Positions 44,411 to 52,489 of a stretch of DNA of 64,000 nucleotides are shown here, one piece after another (the first letter of the stretch is position 1; the number at the start of each line of letters is the position of its first letter). The position numbers were made by a program, and so were the translations under genes. Below the pieces are notes generated by a model. That model was not told the origin of the DNA and did not search any database. It worked only from the letters and a program-made list of their open reading frames with translations. This stretch comes from Bacteroidaceae bacterium (lineage in GTDB: Bacteria > Bacteroidota > Bacteroidia > Bacteroidales > Bacteroidaceae): the NCBI GenBank assembly GCA_017522785.1, contig JAFWYF010000010.1:85824-149823 (forward strand), read 5' to 3'.

Positions 44411-44650
44411 TGGTTAGGATAAAGCCAACAGACAACACATCTACATAACCATATTCAGCCGGGTAAATAACAATTGCTATATTTGCAGGAGTGGAACAGC
44501 GTAGAACAGTTCTTAAGAGAACTGGTTAGTATATACGCTACTACAACAATGATAGAATTAAACTAAAACTAAATGGAAAGAGCCCGGTACAATACCGAGC
44601 TCTTTACCTGTGATTTTTTTTAATAATCCGTCCAACTTTTGGAGTTTCTT
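44411..44650 (+). mobile_element. IS3-family transposase remnant (3' end)
   Basis: No intact gene, but the plus strand codes in pieces for the end of an IS3/IS150-type OrfB: QLLYLQEWNSVEQFLREL (44471-44524) and, after a frameshift, YIRYYNNDRIKLKLNGKS continuing PVQYRALYL to a stop at 44611-44613. Two upstream stop codons also break the frame. At 44630-44646 the sequence GTCCAACTTTTGGAGTT resembles the IS3-family terminal inverted repeat (GTCCAACTTTTTGGGG-type). The 5' side of the element is gone. A hairpin at 44577-44606 (AAAGAGC...GCTCTTT) lies inside the coding end. Confidence 0.7.
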
Positions 44651-44670
44651 TATTTAATCAGTCTCTATTA

Positions 44671-45186
44671 CTAACATTTACACTCCATAGATTGTACCAC
44701 CCACTCGACATCGCGTAGAAAGTCCTGCAGGTCCTGCTCATGTTCCTCTTCTTCGGCCATAATACGCTTAGCTATATCGCACGTTGTATAATCGATGTTG
44801 TTGGTATAGCTCGCTATCTCTTCGTAACGAATTACAGCACATCTCTCTGCTGAAATATTCTGCTTTAGCAGACTCACAACATCGTTGTTCAATGGAGCAG
44901 CATATTTGCATCGGGCAAGATTGAACCATTGCGCCGGGTCGAGCACCGGAACACCCTCCAATTGAATTATTCTGTCGGCGAGCATCTTTGCATGAATATA
45001 CTCCTCTTCGGCATGCTCCTCAAACTCGCGTTGCACATCGGACCTCATAGCTCCTTCTACCACAAGGCTGCCAACCCAATATTGATAATAGGCCAACCAC
45101 TCTTCGCTTAACGCAGCATTCAACTGCGCCAACAATTTTGGAACGTCTAAACGTTTCCTCAAAATCAAAACACTCTCTTTCGCCAT
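44671..45186 (-). CDS. DPS-like ferritin (DPSL / thioferritin type)
   Basis: 171 aa four-helix ferritin-like protein: LSEEWLAYYQYWVGSLVVEG, EEHAEEEYIHAKMLADRI and MAEEEEHEQDL carry the Glu/His ligands of the diiron site. Two cysteines near the site (Cys93 in ARCKY and Cys116 in SAERCAV) are characteristic of the DPSL group, first described in Sulfolobus and studied in Bacteroides fragilis. Such cages store iron and consume peroxide. No phage-type or typical Dps N-terminal tail. Its terminus lies 21 nt from the IS3 remnant. Confidence 0.88.
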   Translation of the reverse strand: MAKESVLILRKRLDVPKLLAQLNAALSEEWLAYYQYWVGSLVVEGAMRSDVQREFEEHAEEEYIHAKMLADRIIQLEGVPVLDPAQWFNLARCKYAAPLNNDVVSLLKQNISAERCAVIRYEEIASYTNNIDYTTCDIAKRIMAEEEEHEQDLQDFLRDVEWVVQSMECKC

Positions 45187-45342
45187 AAAATAAATATTAA
45201 AGATATAATCTAAACATACAAAAGCGAAAAATGTTCTAATATGAAAACAGCTGTAAACAGTGTTCGTTTTAATAATATTTAGAAATTATATCAGTAATTA
45301 AATCAAATTTGTATCTTTTTATGTTCATATCATAAAATTTAC

Positions 45343-45350
45343 TAAATTTG
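45343..45350 (+). promoter_or_regulatory. -7 box for the ThiE-like gene
   Basis: TAAATTTG, a full match to TAnnTTTG, 38 nt before the ATG at 45389. Confidence 0.5.
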
Positions 45351-45388
45351 CACTCAAAATAGAACTACAATCCACTAAACTTTTAGCG

Positions 45389-45973
45389 ATGAAACTTGCC
45401 GTAGTAACAAAACCGACATTCTTCATAGAAGAAGACAAGATAATTACCAGACTTTTTGACGAAGGGTTGGATTACCTGTTTCTTGACAAAGCAAATCCAC
45501 ATCCTCAATATATAGAGCGATTGTTGAACCTTATTCCCAAGAAATATCATAAACGTATATTCACTTGCAACAACAGATTAATGCAAGACTACAGCCTTGC
45601 AGGACAGTTTTTTCCGTTAGGTTCAAATGTTCCAAAAGAGAAACAGAAGGGGAAATTAGTTGGATATGCCGACAACCTTCAGCAGCTCAAAGAGTTAAAA
45701 GATATATATAAGATTATATGCTTTGGCCCCATGGGACGTACATTCCACCAAAGTTCGGAACTAAACGAATATGGTAAAAAGGTGATAAACAAACGTGTGT
45801 GGGCTTTTGGAGATTTAGACGAAGCAAACATGAAACGTCTTGCAAACTACGGTTTCGGTGGTATAATCTTAGATGGCCAAGTGTGGAACCGTTTCGACTC
45901 ATGTCGCTCTACCGACTACAGTGAACTTGTAGATGGTTTTATCAGAATACAGAAAATTGCTAAAAAACTATAA
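45389..45973 (+). CDS. Thiamine phosphate synthase-like (ThiE/TenI) protein
   Basis: 194 aa TIM-barrel of the ThiE/TenI superfamily: MKLAVVTKPTFFIEEDKIIT, LDYLFLDKANPHPQYIERLL, CNNRLMQDYSL, FGPMGRTFHQ (phosphate-binding Gly-rich segment) and FGDLDEANMKRLANYGFGGI. Bacteroidota often carry a second, divergent ThiE-like protein of this size and no other thiamine genes are nearby, so it may not be the main thiamine phosphate synthase. prs follows 91 nt downstream, on the same strand. Confidence 0.8.
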   Translation: MKLAVVTKPTFFIEEDKIITRLFDEGLDYLFLDKANPHPQYIERLLNLIPKKYHKRIFTCNNRLMQDYSLAGQFFPLGSNVPKEKQKGKLVGYADNLQQLKELKDIYKIICFGPMGRTFHQSSELNEYGKKVINKRVWAFGDLDEANMKRLANYGFGGIILDGQVWNRFDSCRSTDYSELVDGFIRIQKIAKKL

Positions 45974-46064
45974 CAAATATACGTATTTTAAGCAAAAAGA
46001 TGTATTTTGCAAAGTTTTACAGAACAGACACAAACAAATAAATAACAAATTAAATTTTACCAAC

Positions 46065-47000
46065 ATGAACAATACCCCTTACATGGTATTTTCGGGAACA
46101 AAATCTCGTTACCTTGCCGAAGCAATTTGCAAAGAGTTGAATTGTCCTCTCGGTCAAATGAACACGACCTATTTTGCCGATGGAGAGTTTGCAGTATCTT
46201 ACGAAGAGTCTATTCGCGGTAAGAATGTATTCCTTGTTCAATCTACATTCCCCAATTCCGACAACCTAATGGAATTGTTGCTCATGGTAGATGCAGCAAA
46301 ACGTGCATCGGCTAACAGCATTATCGCAGTAATGCCCTATTTTGGTTGGGCTCGTCAGGATCGTAAAGACAAACCACGTGTTTCTATTGGTGCGAAACTT
46401 GTTGCCGACCTTTTGAGCGTAGCAGGTGTAAGTCGCATCATCACAATGGACCTTCATGCCGACCAAATTCAGGGATTCTTTGATATTCCTGTAGACCACC
46501 TTTATGCTTCTATGGTATTTATTCCCTACATCAATTCATTGAAGCTCGACAATCTTGTTATTGCAACTCCCGACGTTGGTGGTTCAAAACGTGCAAGTGC
46601 ATACTCTAAGTGCCTTGGTGTACCTCTGGTACTTTGCCACAAGACACGTGCTAAAGCAAACGTTGTAGACACCATGCAAATTATTGGTGATGTAAAAGGC
46701 AAGAACGTTGTATTGGTAGACGACATCGTAGACACAGCAGGTACAATTTCTAAGGCAGCCAACCTTATGATTGAGAATGGTGCAAAATCGGTTCGTGCCA
46801 TAGCATCTCACTGCATCATGTCGGGTAATGCATCGGAGCGTGTTCGCGAGTCTTCATTGACCGAGATTGTTTTCACAAACAGCATACCTTACGACAAAGG
46901 TTGTCCCAAAGTTAAGCAACTATCAATTGCGAAAATCTTTGCAGAGGCAATCAATTGCGTATTGAACAACGAATCAATCAGCAAACAATATATTTGCTAA
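46065..47000 (+). CDS. prs: Ribose-phosphate pyrophosphokinase
   Basis: 311 aa from the ATG at 46065; the longer frame from 45933 overlaps the previous gene and is not supported. Motifs: FSGTKSRYLAEAICKELNCP, FADGEFAVSYEESIRG, DRKDKPRVSIGAKLVADLL, MDLHADQIQGFFDIPVDHLY with the catalytic His, and the PRPP-binding VVLVDDIVDTAGT. It makes PRPP from ribose-5-phosphate and ATP for nucleotide, His and Trp synthesis. Confidence 0.96.
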   Translation: MNNTPYMVFSGTKSRYLAEAICKELNCPLGQMNTTYFADGEFAVSYEESIRGKNVFLVQSTFPNSDNLMELLLMVDAAKRASANSIIAVMPYFGWARQDRKDKPRVSIGAKLVADLLSVAGVSRIITMDLHADQIQGFFDIPVDHLYASMVFIPYINSLKLDNLVIATPDVGGSKRASAYSKCLGVPLVLCHKTRAKANVVDTMQIIGDVKGKNVVLVDDIVDTAGTISKAANLMIENGAKSVRAIASHCIMSGNASERVRESSLTEIVFTNSIPYDKGCPKVKQLSIAKIFAEAINCVLNNESISKQYIC

Positions 47001-47030
47001 TTAAATTAATAAGAGCAAGTAAGTCGTAAT

Positions 47031-47774
47031 ATGAGAAAATTTTTCTACATACTAACACTACTCATTATATTTGTTTCATGTAGCACTGCCGAATATAGAA
47101 TCGCAGGAAAAATAGAAGGAGCAAATGATGGAGATAGTGTGGCATTGGGATATTCTATTTACGGCGACGAGTTCACACAAACCGATGTTGCAATTATAAA
47201 GAACGAGCAGTTCGAGTTCAATGGCAATGTAAATGGTTGTAAAATATATTATATTGCATACGAGAACGACAACAACGAAATATATGCACCACTCTTTCTA
47301 GAGGAAGGTAATATTAATGTTGAATTGTCTCAGGAACGATATCATATAACAGGAACACCTACAAACGACCTTAATACATCCTTTGAAGAGACCCTTACAC
47401 AACAGATAAAAGAGATATACGAAATACAAAACAGGTTATATTCCGACTCTCTGATGTCTGACAGTGTACGTTCAATGCTCTCGCTTGACGGCTATGAAAA
47501 ACAGACAAATTCAATGGCCTATGTCAGAGAGTTAATACGAGATAATATAACATCGATGTTTGGACTATATCTCATTGTTCAGTTCTACGACCTATTTGAT
47601 GCCGACGAGCTGACACAACTTGCAGCAAGCATTCCCAAGGAGAATTGCGACCGCGAAAACAATTGTTTGTACGATATATTGCAAGAGATTGTCAGCGATA
47701 TAAACGACCCGAGAAACAAAGACGATTTAAGATATAACGATGAGATAGAAAAAGAATTAATGAAAGAAGAATAA
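47031..47774 (+). CDS. DUF4369-containing lipoprotein
   Basis: 247 aa. Lipobox in LLIIFVSCSTA. The region about residues 22-115 (YRIAGKIEGANDGDSVALGY ... LFLEEGNINVELSQERYHIT) is the DUF4369 fold that normally sits in front of a TlpA-type thioredoxin domain. Here the thioredoxin half is absent: the rest is helical and acidic, with no CxxC. A periplasmic binding role is the most that can be said. It starts 30 nt after prs, possibly in the same transcript. Confidence 0.8.
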   Translation: MRKFFYILTLLIIFVSCSTAEYRIAGKIEGANDGDSVALGYSIYGDEFTQTDVAIIKNEQFEFNGNVNGCKIYYIAYENDNNEIYAPLFLEEGNINVELSQERYHITGTPTNDLNTSFEETLTQQIKEIYEIQNRLYSDSLMSDSVRSMLSLDGYEKQTNSMAYVRELIRDNITSMFGLYLIVQFYDLFDADELTQLAASIPKENCDRENNCLYDILQEIVSDINDPRNKDDLRYNDEIEKELMKEE

Positions 47775-47796
47775 TAATAAATATTATTCACTCAAT

Positions 47797-47835
47797 AAAA
47801 TAAGTGGTTCACTTCAAATGTGAACCACTTATTTT
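47797..47835 (+). terminator. Terminator after the DUF4369 gene
   Basis: 16-bp perfect stem AAAATAAGTGGTTCAC / GTGAACCACTTATTTT with a 7-nt loop, 22 nt behind the stop. Confidence 0.9.
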
Positions 47836-47916
47836 ATATAACGTTATAGAATATACTGTTTAAATTATTGCTAATAATAGCGAATTAGAATATTCCTTAT
47901 ATAATAAACAACCTAT

Positions 47917-48738
47917 TTAGTATTGCTCTTTATCGTTGGGAAAATCACACTCCTTTACATCTCCAACGTACGAACCTACAGCATTGCCGATAATAGTGTT
48001 AAGGTCGGCATATCGACGTAGGAAGCGCGGGGTAAAATCGGCAGTCATGCCCAGCATATCGGTACAAACCAATATTTGTCCATCTACCTTGCCACCGGCA
48101 CCAATACCGATAATAGGAATTTCAACCTCCTTTGCCACCTGCTCGCCCAACGAAGCAGGGATTTTCTCCAACACAATAGCAAAACAGCCGGCATCGGCAA
48201 GTAATTTAGCATCGTGTTTCAATTTATCTGCTTCAGCCTCATCCTTTGCTCTTACACAATATGTACCAAACTTGTTTATACTTTGTGGTGTTAGTCCAAG
48301 ATGTCCCATAATAGGAATTCCTGCATCCAAAATCTTACGTACCGAAGGAAGTATCTCTTCACCACCCTCGAGTTTTAGAGCATCGGCATGTGTCTCCTTC
48401 ATTATACGTATAGCATTCTTGACAGCCTCATCGGCATTCACCTGATATGTTCCAAAGGGCATATCTACAACAACCAAAGCACGCTTAACACCTCTTACAA
48501 CCGATTTTGCATGATAAATCATTTGGTCGAGAGTAATTGGCAAAGTAGTTACATTACCCGCCATAACATTCGAAGCCGAATCACCCACAAGAATAGCATC
48601 TACACCGGCACCATCAATAATAGAAGCCATAGTATAGTCGTATGCAGTGAGCATAGCTATTTTCTCCCCTTTACGTTTCATTTCAATGAAACGATGTGTT
48701 GTTACTTTGCGGGTATCCTCTACAATATATTTAGACAT
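47917..48738 (-). CDS. panB: 3-methyl-2-oxobutanoate hydroxymethyltransferase
   Basis: 273 aa. TIM barrel with the metal-binding and substrate motifs of Pan[48 protein letters not shown] and IPIIGIGAG. It makes ketopantoate, the first committed step of pantothenate and CoA synthesis. No other pan genes adjoin it; a reductase of the PanE family sits at 41583 in the GC-rich block. Confidence 0.96.
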   Translation of the reverse strand: MSKYIVEDTRKVTTHRFIEMKRKGEKIAMLTAYDYTMASIIDGAGVDAILVGDSASNVMAGNVTTLPITLDQMIYHAKSVVRGVKRALVVVDMPFGTYQVNADEAVKNAIRIMKETHADALKLEGGEEILPSVRKILDAGIPIMGHLGLTPQSINKFGTYCVRAKDEAEADKLKHDAKLLADAGCFAIVLEKIPASLGEQVAKEVEIPIIGIGAGGKVDGQILVCTDMLGMTADFTPRFLRRYADLNTIIGNAVGSYVGDVKECDFPNDKEQY

Positions 48739-48848
48739 AGTTTTCGCCGTTTAAATTACACAAATTTGTTTTTATAATTAAACGTTGCGAAGTTACACTA
48801 AATTTATCAAGAAACGGTTTATATTTCAAAAAATAATGCTTGTAAAGA

Positions 48849-49412
48849 CTATTTTTTATACAGCTCAAAGGTTAATTGCATGGGGATAAAACCCTCTACA
48901 GGGATATTCTCGTCATTTATCACATAAAATATGTTGTTTATGTAAATATCGAATAACATCAATTTCTCACTATTATAAAAGCGCCCACTACCCGGTTCCA
49001 TATCGAGACAAAGAACAGGGCTATCATCAGTCGATAAATATATGTCATCAACATCAAGCTCCATTAAAATATCACCATTCTGCTCATTTGCAAAAGTAGG
49101 AGTAAAGAATACAGGGTAATCCAACGATTCAATACCTTGCAAAGCATCGCTATTGCCTATGTAGCCCGACAAAGCCTCATACACAGTAGAAAAAGGCATC
49201 CCCTGCAAACTAACCATATTGTCTACCAGCATTGCATTTACACTCTCACCATCAACGTTCTCGTTTATAAACATACCACCATTATATGCTCCGCGCATGA
49301 GCAAAGCAAAAGGATTAGATTCTCGGTTATTATCGTTGTCGCTACAAGAAACAACAGAAACAGAGATTAAAAAAATACCTAAAAAGAATAATAGATTATA
49401 AAATACTCTCAT
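48849..49412 (-). CDS. Hypothetical lipoprotein (DUF4840-like)
   Basis: 187 aa. Lipobox in ISVSVVSCSDN followed by an Asn/Asp-rich spacer, then a single beta-rich domain (AYNGGMFINENVDGESVNAM, FYNSEKLMLFDIYINNIFYV, GFIPMQLTFELYKK). It resembles small lipoproteins listed under DUF4840 in Bacteroidales, but I am not certain. It is read towards panB on the same strand after a gap of 110 nt. Confidence 0.7.
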   Translation of the reverse strand: MRVFYNLLFFLGIFLISVSVVSCSDNDNNRESNPFALLMRGAYNGGMFINENVDGESVNAMLVDNMVSLQGMPFSTVYEALSGYIGNSDALQGIESLDYPVFFTPTFANEQNGDILMELDVDDIYLSTDDSPVLCLDMEPGSGRFYNSEKLMLFDIYINNIFYVINDENIPVEGFIPMQLTFELYKK

Positions 49413-49559
49413 AAAACTTGTTTTTAATTTTCATCGAAAATACAAACAACAGACAACCTTAATCTAATAAACAGCAAAAAATAACCTTCCTTTTTAACAA
49501 ATATTTACAAATCGAACAAAATATAATATAAGATAGCAATTAATAATTAAGAAAATTAC

Positions 49560-49567
49560 TATTTTTG
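49560..49567 (+). promoter_or_regulatory. -7 box of tRNA-Gly
   Basis: TATTTTTG, a full match to TAnnTTTG, 10 nt before the mature tRNA; no good -33 TTTG. Confidence 0.5.
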
Positions 49568-49577
49568 CACAGCATTT

Positions 49578-49650
49578 GCGGTAGTAGCTCAGTTGGTAGA
49601 GCATCAGCTTCCCAAGCTGAGGGTCGCGGGTTCGAGCCCCGTTTACCGCT
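49578..49650 (+). tRNA. tRNA-Gly (anticodon CCC)
   Basis: 73 nt cloverleaf: acceptor GCGGTAG/TTACCGC, D-stem GCTC/GAGC, anticodon stem TCAGC/GCTGA with loop TTCCCAA (anticodon CCC), T-stem GCGGG/CCCGT with TTCGAGC loop. CCA is not encoded. Its 3' end is duplicated at 49705-49735. Confidence 0.96.
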
Positions 49651-49704
49651 CAAACATGGTGGCGAGAACATGCGACCCATAAATAAGGTTTGCGATGTGG
49701 AACA

Positions 49705-49735
49705 TCGCGGGTTCGAGCCCCGTTTACCGCTCAAA
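49705..49735 (+). repeat. 31-bp direct repeat of the tRNA-Gly 3' end (attachment-site-like scar)
   Basis: Exact second copy of 49624-49654, which runs from the T-arm of tRNA-Gly through the discriminator base and on for four bases. The two copies are 81 bp apart. This is the pattern left when a tyrosine-recombinase element integrates in a tRNA 3' end, here with only 50 bp left between the copies. Confidence 0.75.
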
Positions 49736-49777
49736 ACTGAGGCCGGGTCAAAAGTAATTTTGACTCGGTCTCAGTTT
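49734..49777. terminator. Terminator after tRNA-Gly and the duplicated 3' end
   Basis: 20-bp stem (AAACTGAGGCCGGGTCAAAA against TTTTGACTCGGTCTCAGTTT, two G-U pairs) with a GTAA loop. It overlaps the last two bases of the duplicated repeat and also faces the minus-strand ORF at 49782. Confidence 0.85.
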
Positions 49778-49781
49778 GAAA

Positions 49782-50030
49782 TCAATAATCTTTGGGAACA
49801 TCTTTTTTGTCTTTATCTTCTGTAAACAGCACATCTTCTTCCAAGTCTGCCTCTTCGTACTCCACATCTTCAATGTCTATTGTTTCGGCACGGTACTTTG
49901 CAATCATCTTCTGTATCTTCTCCTTAATGTTCGGTATGGGCTTAATATATAAAAGGATTATATTCCATATTTGCGACAACGAAAGGCTTAGTTTCAAAAG
50001 GAGTAGGCCCTTTAGCCACCTTTCCAACAA
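49782..50030 (-). CDS. Small uncharacterised ORF or gene remnant beside the tRNA-Gly scar
   Basis: About 82 codons from a possible TTG start; no ATG fits. The last 40 codons (KIQKMIAKYRAETIDIEDVE then YEEADLEEDVLFTEDKDKK) have codon use and composition of real Bacteroidota protein; the first 40 are hydrophobic and of doubtful quality. Upstream the frame continues open into the region opposite the next gene's promoter. It may be the 3' end of a lost gene. I do not recognise a family. Confidence 0.35.
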   Translation of the reverse strand: MLERWLKGLLLLKLSLSLSQIWNIILLYIKPIPNIKEKIQKMIAKYRAETIDIEDVEYEEADLEEDVLFTEDKDKKDVPKDY

Positions 50031-50054
50031 TATGGCAATAATTTTAACTAAATA

Positions 50055-50085
50055 GTTGTAATACAAAAATATAATACTACATTTG
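50055..50085 (+). promoter_or_regulatory. Promoter of the small gene at 50109
   Basis: GTTG at 50055-50058 and TACATTTG at 50078-50085 with 19 bp between, 23 nt before the ATG at 50109. Confidence 0.6.
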
Positions 50086-50108
50086 CGACAATAAAGGACT
50101 CTGATATT

Positions 50109-50480
50109 ATGAACTTCAACAATTACAAACTGACCCTTTGGACATGTGCTTCTTCGGAGAATGAGGTAACAGGTAATGATATAGAGCTTATAGAGACATT
50201 TGAGTGTGATCTCGGCAGTATAAATATTGAGCAAGGCACTAGGTTATTTTCACCAAAGACTATTAAAGACGATTGCTCAAAATATGAAAAAACCATCTAC
50301 CCCGACTTTAATTTTCATATTGTTGAAGTTTGCGAGAGCAAGCTGGTTCTGAGAAGAACTTTTTGTTACTCTTCGTATAGTCCAACATTTGAGATTGGTA
50401 ACGAGAACCCAAAGCACGAGGATTGTTTCGATTTTGGGTATTACACTTACAGATATAAACTCGCTTTAGAGAAAAAGTGA
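50109..50480 (+). CDS. Hypothetical protein
   Basis: 123 aa, no signal or membrane segment. Beta-rich sequence (YKLTLWTCASSENEVTGNDI ... FHIVEVCESKLVLRRTF ... FDFGYYTYRYKLAL) that I cannot place in a family. A good promoter stands in front, and the gene converges with umuC (14 nt between the stops). Real gene likely because of the promoter and codon use. Confidence 0.7.
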   Translation: MNFNNYKLTLWTCASSENEVTGNDIELIETFECDLGSINIEQGTRLFSPKTIKDDCSKYEKTIYPDFNFHIVEVCESKLVLRRTFCYSSYSPTFEIGNENPKHEDCFDFGYYTYRYKLALEKK

Positions 50481-50494
50481 TTGGTTGATTGCTA

Positions 50495-51760
50495 TTATTT
50501 CACTGTTACATTGGGAATATCGCTCCACAGTGTTGTGTAGTGTGGTGATTGATTGTCGCTAGATGATTTTATTTTTCCACTGCCTTGAACAGCAAACTTG
50601 ATGGTCCCCTTTCCGAATGTAGCATTGATGGCATCCAGAGCATTTGTAATTTTGTGTTCGCGCTCAATTGCCTTTGTATCTTCGAATAGAGAATGTATTA
50701 CGTTTCTCTCGGCAACTATCTTTGTAGCAATGACTCCTGCTTTTTTATATCCATATCCATATTTATATAGATTTCTCGTGGCGTTTACAGCCTGAACGAC
50801 AATGGCGCGTTGGTCTGATGTTGGTGTGATGAACGACACAAGAGCATTGGCATGCGTTTGCGGTGCCAACTCTTTAAAACGGTTGGTATAGGCGAAAACA
50901 ACAATCTCTGCTGTTGCGGACTTTTGTGTACGTAACTTTTCGGCCACCGAAGAGGCGAAATTTGCCACCTGCTCCTGCAACTCCTCTATATCATATATTT
51001 CGGTAGAGAAACTGCGCGACACGCAGATAGATTGCTTTGCCTCGAAGCCATCTTCAAACTCAATGCATGGTATTCCATGTAACTCTTTCCATGTTCTGAC
51101 ACCTGTTATACCAAACATTGTTTGTACAAGAGTTTCGGGCAGTTGGGTAAAGTCGAATGCTGTATTAACCCCTTTTGCTTTGAGCTTTGGGACTGAGCGA
51201 CGTCCAATGCCCCACACATCTTCTATTGGGAATTTACGTAGCACCTTTTCGATGTCTTGCGGACGATGCATGTAACAACCGCCTTTTAGTCGTGGATATT
51301 GCTTACAGAGTTTAGAGGCAATCTTGGCTAGAGTTTTGGTTGGTGCAATACCCACTGAAACAGGTATTGAGGTCATCTTCCAACACCTTGCCGATATTTT
51401 CTTTGCATATTCATCGAAATCGACATTTTTAATTCCGCGTAAATCGAGAAAAGCCTCATCGATTGAATAGACCTCGATGTTTGGTGCAAACTCCTCTAAC
51501 ACCCAACGTACACGTTGCGACATGTCGCCATAGAGGGGCATATTCCCGGAGAATACAGTAACGTTATATCTCTTTACTATGTCTCTAATATTGAAGAGCG
51601 GAGCCCCCATCTGTATGCCTAATGCTTTTGCTTCGTTGCTACGTGCTACTGCACATCCGTCATTACTCGATAGAACAATGATAGGTTTATCTCGTAAATC
51701 GGGCCGAAACACCCTTTCACACGACACAAAGAAATTATTGCAGTCGGCAAGAGCAAACAT
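50495..51760 (-). CDS. umuC: Error-prone DNA polymerase V subunit UmuC-like (Y family)
   Basis: 421 aa, the usual UmuC length. Catalytic carboxylates Asp6 (ALADCNNFF) and Asp101-Glu102 (SIDEAFLD); helix-hairpin-helix WGIGRRSVPKLKAKG; DUF4113-type end with FGKGTIKFAVQG. Translesion DNA polymerase. It lies 3 nt downstream of a umuD gene, so the pair is a umuDC operon. No canonical LexA box is evident in front, as usual for Bacteroidota. Confidence 0.95.
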   Translation of the reverse strand: MFALADCNNFFVSCERVFRPDLRDKPIIVLSSNDGCAVARSNEAKALGIQMGAPLFNIRDIVKRYNVTVFSGNMPLYGDMSQRVRWVLEEFAPNIEVYSIDEAFLDLRGIKNVDFDEYAKKISARCWKMTSIPVSVGIAPTKTLAKIASKLCKQYPRLKGGCYMHRPQDIEKVLRKFPIEDVWGIGRRSVPKLKAKGVNTAFDFTQLPETLVQTMFGITGVRTWKELHGIPCIEFEDGFEAKQSICVSRSFSTEIYDIEELQEQVANFASSVAEKLRTQKSATAEIVVFAYTNRFKELAPQTHANALVSFITPTSDQRAIVVQAVNATRNLYKYGYGYKKAGVIATKIVAERNVIHSLFEDTKAIEREHKITNALDAINATFGKGTIKFAVQGSGKIKSSSDNQSPHYTTLWSDIPNVTVK

Positions 51761-51763
51761 TTG

Positions 51764-52192
51764 CTACATCTTTTTTATTGTGTATGTTACTACTCCCCAA
51801 ATTATAAAATCGTTCTCTGCTGTTACCTCAATTGGTTTGTAAGTTGAATTGTTTTCATTGGCAGGCATAAGACGCACTTTGTTATCACCAATTTCCACTC
51901 GCTTTACAGTGTATTCACCATCGATGTAACACACTGCCTTGCAGTTATTGTATGGCTCTATGGCTCTATCTACTATAATAATATCGCCTTCGTCCATTGT
52001 TGCATCGACCATAGAAACACCACTTACACGAAAAAAGAAAGTAGATGCTTTATGTTTTACAAGCAGTTTAATTAGGTCCAACTTTTCGCGAACATCCTCT
52101 GCCGGCGAAGGAAAACCGGCTTTCACATCACCCAAATGCTCGCCCTCGAACGAATTATCGTAATCTATACTATGTGGTACAAATTTATTCAT
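51764..52192 (-). CDS. umuD: UmuD-like S24 peptidase, polymerase V processivity subunit
   Basis: 142 aa. Self-cleavage site Ala25-Gly26 (DVKAGFPSP), catalytic Ser60 (SGVSM) and Lys97 (YTVKRVE); the last two fall at the same numbers as in E. coli UmuD. On DNA damage the protein cleaves itself and joins UmuC to form an active translesion polymerase. Operon with umuC. Confidence 0.94.
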   Translation of the reverse strand: MNKFVPHSIDYDNSFEGEHLGDVKAGFPSPAEDVREKLDLIKLLVKHKASTFFFRVSGVSMVDATMDEGDIIIVDRAIEPYNNCKAVCYIDGEYTVKRVEIGDNKVRLMPANENNSTYKPIEVTAENDFIIWGVVTYTIKKM

Positions 52193-52277
52193 AACGAGAA
52201 CAAAGGTAAAGAAAATTATCTCAATAAATTTGTTTTCCGAATTAAGATTATTGAAAACAGCGTAATTAAATATAACA

Positions 52278-52305
52278 AAAATAGAGCCCCTGAAGGCTCT
52301 ATTTT
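52278..52305 (-). terminator. Terminator of the aspS transcript
   Basis: 11-bp perfect stem AAAATAGAGCC / GGCTCTATTTT with CCTGAA loop, 7 nt beyond the stop of the small membrane protein gene on the minus strand. Confidence 0.82.
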
Positions 52306-52311
52306 ATGCTA

Positions 52312-52476
52312 TCAACCGATTTGTACCGGAGTGCTAAAGAAAGCAACAAACATATACATTAAAAAGACTATTACGAAAATAATAATACCAATACGCACCA
52401 TCCACTCGCGTAGGCGTTTTTGTCTGTTTCGTTTTTGCTTCTTATTAGTCTTTTTTACACTACTCTTTTGAGCCAT
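52312..52476 (-). CDS. Small single-span membrane protein
   Basis: 54 aa from the ATG at 52476: a very basic N-terminus (KKTNKKQKRNRQKRLREW) then one hydrophobic helix (IGIIIFVIVFLMYMFVAFF). An in-frame extension upstream overlaps aspS and is not needed. It follows aspS by 13 nt in the same direction and is closed by a terminator, so it is probably a real short gene of the aspS transcript. Function unknown. Confidence 0.7.
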   Translation of the reverse strand: MAQKSSVKKTNKKQKRNRQKRLREWMVRIGIIIFVIVFLMYMFVAFFSTPVQIG

Positions 52477-52489
52477 AGTATTTGGTTTA

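Noticed and set aside
45933..46064. A 44-residue N-terminal extension of Prs
   Set aside because: It overlaps the end of the ThiE-like gene in another frame; the conserved Prs N-terminus begins at the ATG at 46065.
49540..49825. ORFs on both strands across tRNA-Gly with repeated 'GSNPR' and 'GRGFEPRLPLK' peptides
   Set aside because: These are translations of the tRNA and its duplicated 3' end; such peptides are a known artefact.
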